Below are positions 61,628-64,000 of a stretch of 64,000 nucleotides of DNA, piece by piece (within the stretch, counting starts at the first letter, position 1; each line of letters opens with the position of its first letter). Under the pieces are notes generated by a model that saw nothing but the letters and a program-made list of their open reading frames with translations, was not told the origin of the DNA and searched no databases. This DNA comes from Halomonas sp. CH40 (GTDB taxonomy: Bacteria > Pseudomonadota > Gammaproteobacteria > Pseudomonadales > Halomonadaceae). A program made the position numbers and the translations under genes. The stretch spans positions 3,348,001 through 3,412,000 of the forward strand of contig CP112982.1 of the NCBI GenBank assembly GCA_041875495.1, in the 5' to 3' direction.

Positions 61628-61727
61628 ACACCGATTAATATACGTATACGTCCGTCAATGTGGCACATAGCGTGACTTTTGAAAGTCTCGTTTCCAGGAA
61701 GTTATGACCTTTGGCCATTGAGCTCCC
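61628..61727. repeat. Att-flanking sequence shared with 49440-49536
   Basis: This stretch, about 115 bases beyond the right tRNA fragment, is homologous to that beyond the left one (shared ACACCGAT, TACGT, GGCACA, AGCGTGA, GACC and GGCCATT in order). It also has a TTTCCAGGAA palindrome like those of the array that follows. Confidence 0.65.
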
Positions 61728-63440
61728 ATCGGGAATTGCGTAGATACTTAAATAGATAGCTTTCAGCACGAAGCAAATGTTTTCCACCTGGAAAACCTAG
61801 CACCCAGACTCTATCGCTTTCCAGACTGAATGTAGTGTCGCCATCATCACAGGCTGGGCTAACAGATTGAGGATGCGATATTCCGCAGCGAACACGCTCA
61901 GGTCATCCCGGGCTCTTTTCCATTCAGAAAGTTGACCGCTGATCACCTTGGTCTAAAGGTACCAACCCGTGCTGCGCTGTTCCGTCTGGAAGGCGTTTCT
62001 GGTAATCGTATTCATTTCCACACGGAAAGCTGCGGTGTGATGAGATACATCAGGAAGACTTATCCGGCAGGGAAATTTTCCACCTGGAAGGCCTTTCCTC
62101 CAGGTTGCATCGCTTTCCAGGCTGAATGTAGTGTCGCCATCATCACAGGCTGGGCTAACAGATTGAAGCTGCGATATTCCGTAGCGAACATACCCAAGCC
62201 ATCTCGAACTCTTTTCCACTTGGAAAGTTGAGCCCTTATTGACTGAGTCCACAGGTACCAATCCGTGCTGCGCTGTTCCGTTTGGAAGGCGTTCCTGGTA
62301 ATCGTATTCATTTCCACACGGAAAGCTGCGGTGTGATGAGATACATCGGGAAGACGGGTCAGGCAGGGAAATTTTCCACCTGGAAGGCATAGCTCCCAGA
62401 TTGCATCGCTTTCCAGGCTGAATATGGCATCGCTATTATCACAGGCTGGGCTAACAGATTGAGGATGCGATATTCCGTAGCGAACATACCCAAGCCATCT
62501 CGAACTCTTTTCCACTTGGAAAGTTGAGCCCTTATTGACTGAGTCCACAGATACCAATTCGTGCTGCGCTGTTCCATCTAGAAAGGTGTCCTTAATGATT
62601 GTTTTCATTTCCACACGGAAAGCTGCCGTGTAATGAAATACATCGGGAAGACGGGTCAGGCAGGGAAATTTTCCACCTGGAAGGCATAGCTCCCAGATTG
62701 CATCGCTTTCCAGGCTGAATGTATTGTCGCCATCATCCCAGGCTGGGCTAACAGATTGAGGCTGCGATATTCCGTAGCGAACATACCCAAGCCATCTCGA
62801 ACTCTTTTCCACTTGGAAAGTTGAGCCCTTATTGACTGAGTCCACAGATACCAATTCGTGCTGCGCTGTTCCATCTAGAAAGGTATCCTTAATGATTGTT
62901 TTCATTTCCACACGGAAAGCTGCCGTGTAATGAAATACATCGGGAAGACGGGTCAGGCAAGGAAATTTTCCACCTGGAAGGCCTTTCCTCCAGGTTGCAT
63001 CGCTTTCCAGGCTGAATGTATTGTCGCCATCATCCCAGACTGGGCTAACAGATTGAGGCTGCGATATTCCGCAGCGAACACGCTCAAGCTACCCCGGACT
63101 CTTTTCCGCCCAGAAAGTTGAGCCCTTTTCGCCTGAGTCCACAGGTACCAATCTGTGCTGTGCTGTTCAGTCTGGAAGGCGTTCCTGGTGATCGTATTCA
63201 TTTCCAAACGGAAAGCTGCGGTGTGATGAGATACATCAGGAAGACTTATCCTGCAGGGAAATTTTCCATCTGGAAGGCCTTTCATCCAGGTTGCATCGCT
63301 TTCCAGGCTGAATGTATTGTCGCCATCATCACAGACTGAGCTACAGATTGAGGATGTGATATTCCGCAGCGAACACGCTCAAGCTACCCCGGACTCTTTT
63401 CCGCCCCGAAAGTTGAGCCCTTACTGCCTAAATCCACAGG
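61690..63440. repeat. Tandem array: about 5.7 copies of a 297-bp unit made of three 99-bp sub-repeats
   Basis: TTTTCCACCTGGAA-type motifs begin at about 61780, 62076, 62372, 62669, 62966 and 63262, a period of 296-297 bases. Within each unit six related short palindromes (TTTCCANNTGGAA, CTTTCCAGGCTGAAT, CTTTTCCACTTGGAAAG, GTTCCGTCTGGAAG, TTTCCACACGGAAAG, ATTCCGTAGCGAA) are spaced alternately about 37 and 62 bases, giving a 99-base sub-period. Units are mostly 85-95 percent identical by eye. Several frames on both strands stay open because 99 is a multiple of three, but none has a ribosome site, so I treat it as non-coding. Confidence 0.85.
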
Positions 63441-63492
63441 TAAGTGCCTATGCAGATGTTTTCATACATGAAAACATCTGCATAGGCACTTA
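63441..63492. repeat. Perfect 25-bp inverted repeat at the end of the array
   Basis: TAAGTGCCTATGCAGATGTT plus TTCAT is repeated exactly as its reverse complement after a 2-base centre (AC). The 52-base palindrome begins directly where the tandem array stops. There is no T-run for a terminator. It could extrude as a cruciform or form a very stable RNA hairpin. Confidence 0.85.
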
Positions 63493-63720
63493 GGCACTGG
63501 CAACGTTGAACCTGCCTTAAAGCCTGTTGCTCTGGTATCGCTTCATATTCCCAGTGTGGATAACGAGCTTATACATGTATGTCGGTATTTTGGAAGACAC
63601 CCCTGCTCAACGACGCGGCCTGATCAGAACGCTTGAGGAAAAGGGGCGAAGGAAGAGCAATCGATAAGCACACCTTGGAGCCGTTTCTCATTGCCCAAGA
63701 CACACGTGTGCTGTTTGTTG
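63493..63720. other. Short region with no clear gene
   Basis: Between the palindrome and the terminator of the next gene I see only a 30-codon frame (from about 63574, MYVGILEDTPAQRRG...) with no ribosome site. It may be a gene relic. Confidence 0.35.
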
Positions 63721-63764
63721 AAAAAATAAAACCGGTGCATGGCTGCCTTAATGACCATGCACCG
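63721..63764 (-). terminator. Intrinsic terminator of the small membrane-protein gene
   Basis: On the minus strand CGGTGCATGG pairs perfectly with CCATGCACCG around a 12-base loop and is followed by GTTTTATTTTTTC. It lies 21 bases after the stop of the gene at 63785-63958. Confidence 0.85.
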
Positions 63765-63784
63765 ATGTTTATCGCAATAATGCA

Positions 63785-63958
63785 TTATTGCTGAGTGGAC
63801 TCATGTTTTTTAAATGCCGCATTTTCGTGCTTTATAATACTGACCGTTAATAAAAGGCATAAACCTACGCCAACGATCAAACTCGCCGAGATAATAGCGG
63901 GATGACTGGAAAAGAACAGGTAATTAATGGCACTTTGCAAATCGGTACTGGTTTCCAT
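63785..63958 (-). CDS. Small single-span membrane protein
   Basis: A 57-residue protein missed by length filters. GAGGAG lies 6 bases before the ATG at 63958. Sequence: METSTDLQSAINYLFFSSHP, a hydrophobic span AIISASLIVGVGLCLLLTVS (residues 21-40), then a charged tail IIKHENAAFKKHESTQQ. An intrinsic terminator follows, so the gene has its own expression unit, although its promoter may be just outside the window. No family recognised. Confidence 0.7.
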   Translation of the reverse strand: METSTDLQSAINYLFFSSHPAIISASLIVGVGLCLLLTVSIIKHENAAFKKHESTQQ

Positions 63959-64000
63959 TGTTGTCTCCTCAACGTTTCTTAGGATATGTCTGGCAACTAC

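Noticed and set aside
61932..63339. Several overlapping open frames of 60-283 codons on both strands in the tandem array
   Set aside because: They arise because the repeat period is a multiple of three. Many frames are open at once, ribosome sites are missing and starts repeat with each unit. A repeat protein is not excluded but is less likely.
61690..63440. CRISPR array
   Set aside because: The units differ gradually and there are no unique spacers between constant repeats; no cas gene is near.

Overview
The window looks like a piece of a Halomonas-type (Halomonadaceae) gammaproteobacterial chromosome. This is inferred from gene content (urea ABC transporter, short PutA, nas/nir nitrate assimilation with NasR, GAK-type locus, MgtE, CIA30 protein) and from protein similarity recognised by eye; no database search was possible. 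The first 17 kb and the c-di-GMP region look GC-rich. The nitrate block (about 17.3-29.3 kb) looks more AT-rich.

Layout. 1-2.1 kb: the 5' end of urtB and complete urtA, on the minus strand. 2.4-3.9 kb: a YihY/BrkB membrane protein and an unknown protein. 3.9-11.3 kb: a GAK-type locus. A six-gene minus-strand operon encodes a phosphotransferase, an ATP-grasp enzyme, an HprK-related kinase, a histidine phosphatase, a metallophosphoesterase and an amphi-Trp protein, with a CofD-like gene divergent from it. All the recognisable enzymes handle phosphate or ATP chemistry, and the pathway is, to my knowledge, not biochemically defined. 11.3-17.1 kb: PutA, a CIA30 protein and an MFS exporter. 17.3-29.3 kb: nitrate assimilation (cobA, nasA | nasR, nrtABC, nirBD). 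The nasA and nrtA leaders each carry a sigma54-type promoter followed by an intrinsic terminator just before the start codon, which fits attenuation relieved by the NIT-ANTAR protein NasR encoded between them. 29.6-32.6 kb: mgtE, abutted by an IS605-type element with divergent tnpA and tnpB.

33-49 kb: a signalling region with three Crp/Fnr-type regulators, a PAS-GGDEF diguanylate cyclase, a CheB-CheR-PAS fusion with a PAS partner, a homocysteine S-methyltransferase with a hairpin-covered ribosome site, and two GGDEF-EAL proteins with complementary active and degenerate domains. A recurring palindrome (best copy TCTGTGCGCTAACGCACAGA) lies upstream of two of the regulators and all three c-di-GMP genes, suggesting one regulon.

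49-64 kb: accretions at tRNA-Arg. Two same-orientation 3' fragments of a tRNA-Arg(CCG)-like gene (49.27 and 61.46 kb), each followed by a homologous stretch, bracket an island. It holds an AAA-ATPase/nuclease, a frameshifted Rpn nuclease, an ISL3 element that cut a recombinase gene, a large tyrosine recombinase, a phage-type integrase and an unusual methyltransferase-HNH fusion. A second element starts at 61.46 kb with a roughly 297-bp tandem array built from 99-bp sub-repeats of short palindromes. The array ends at a perfect 25-bp inverted repeat. A small membrane-protein gene follows.
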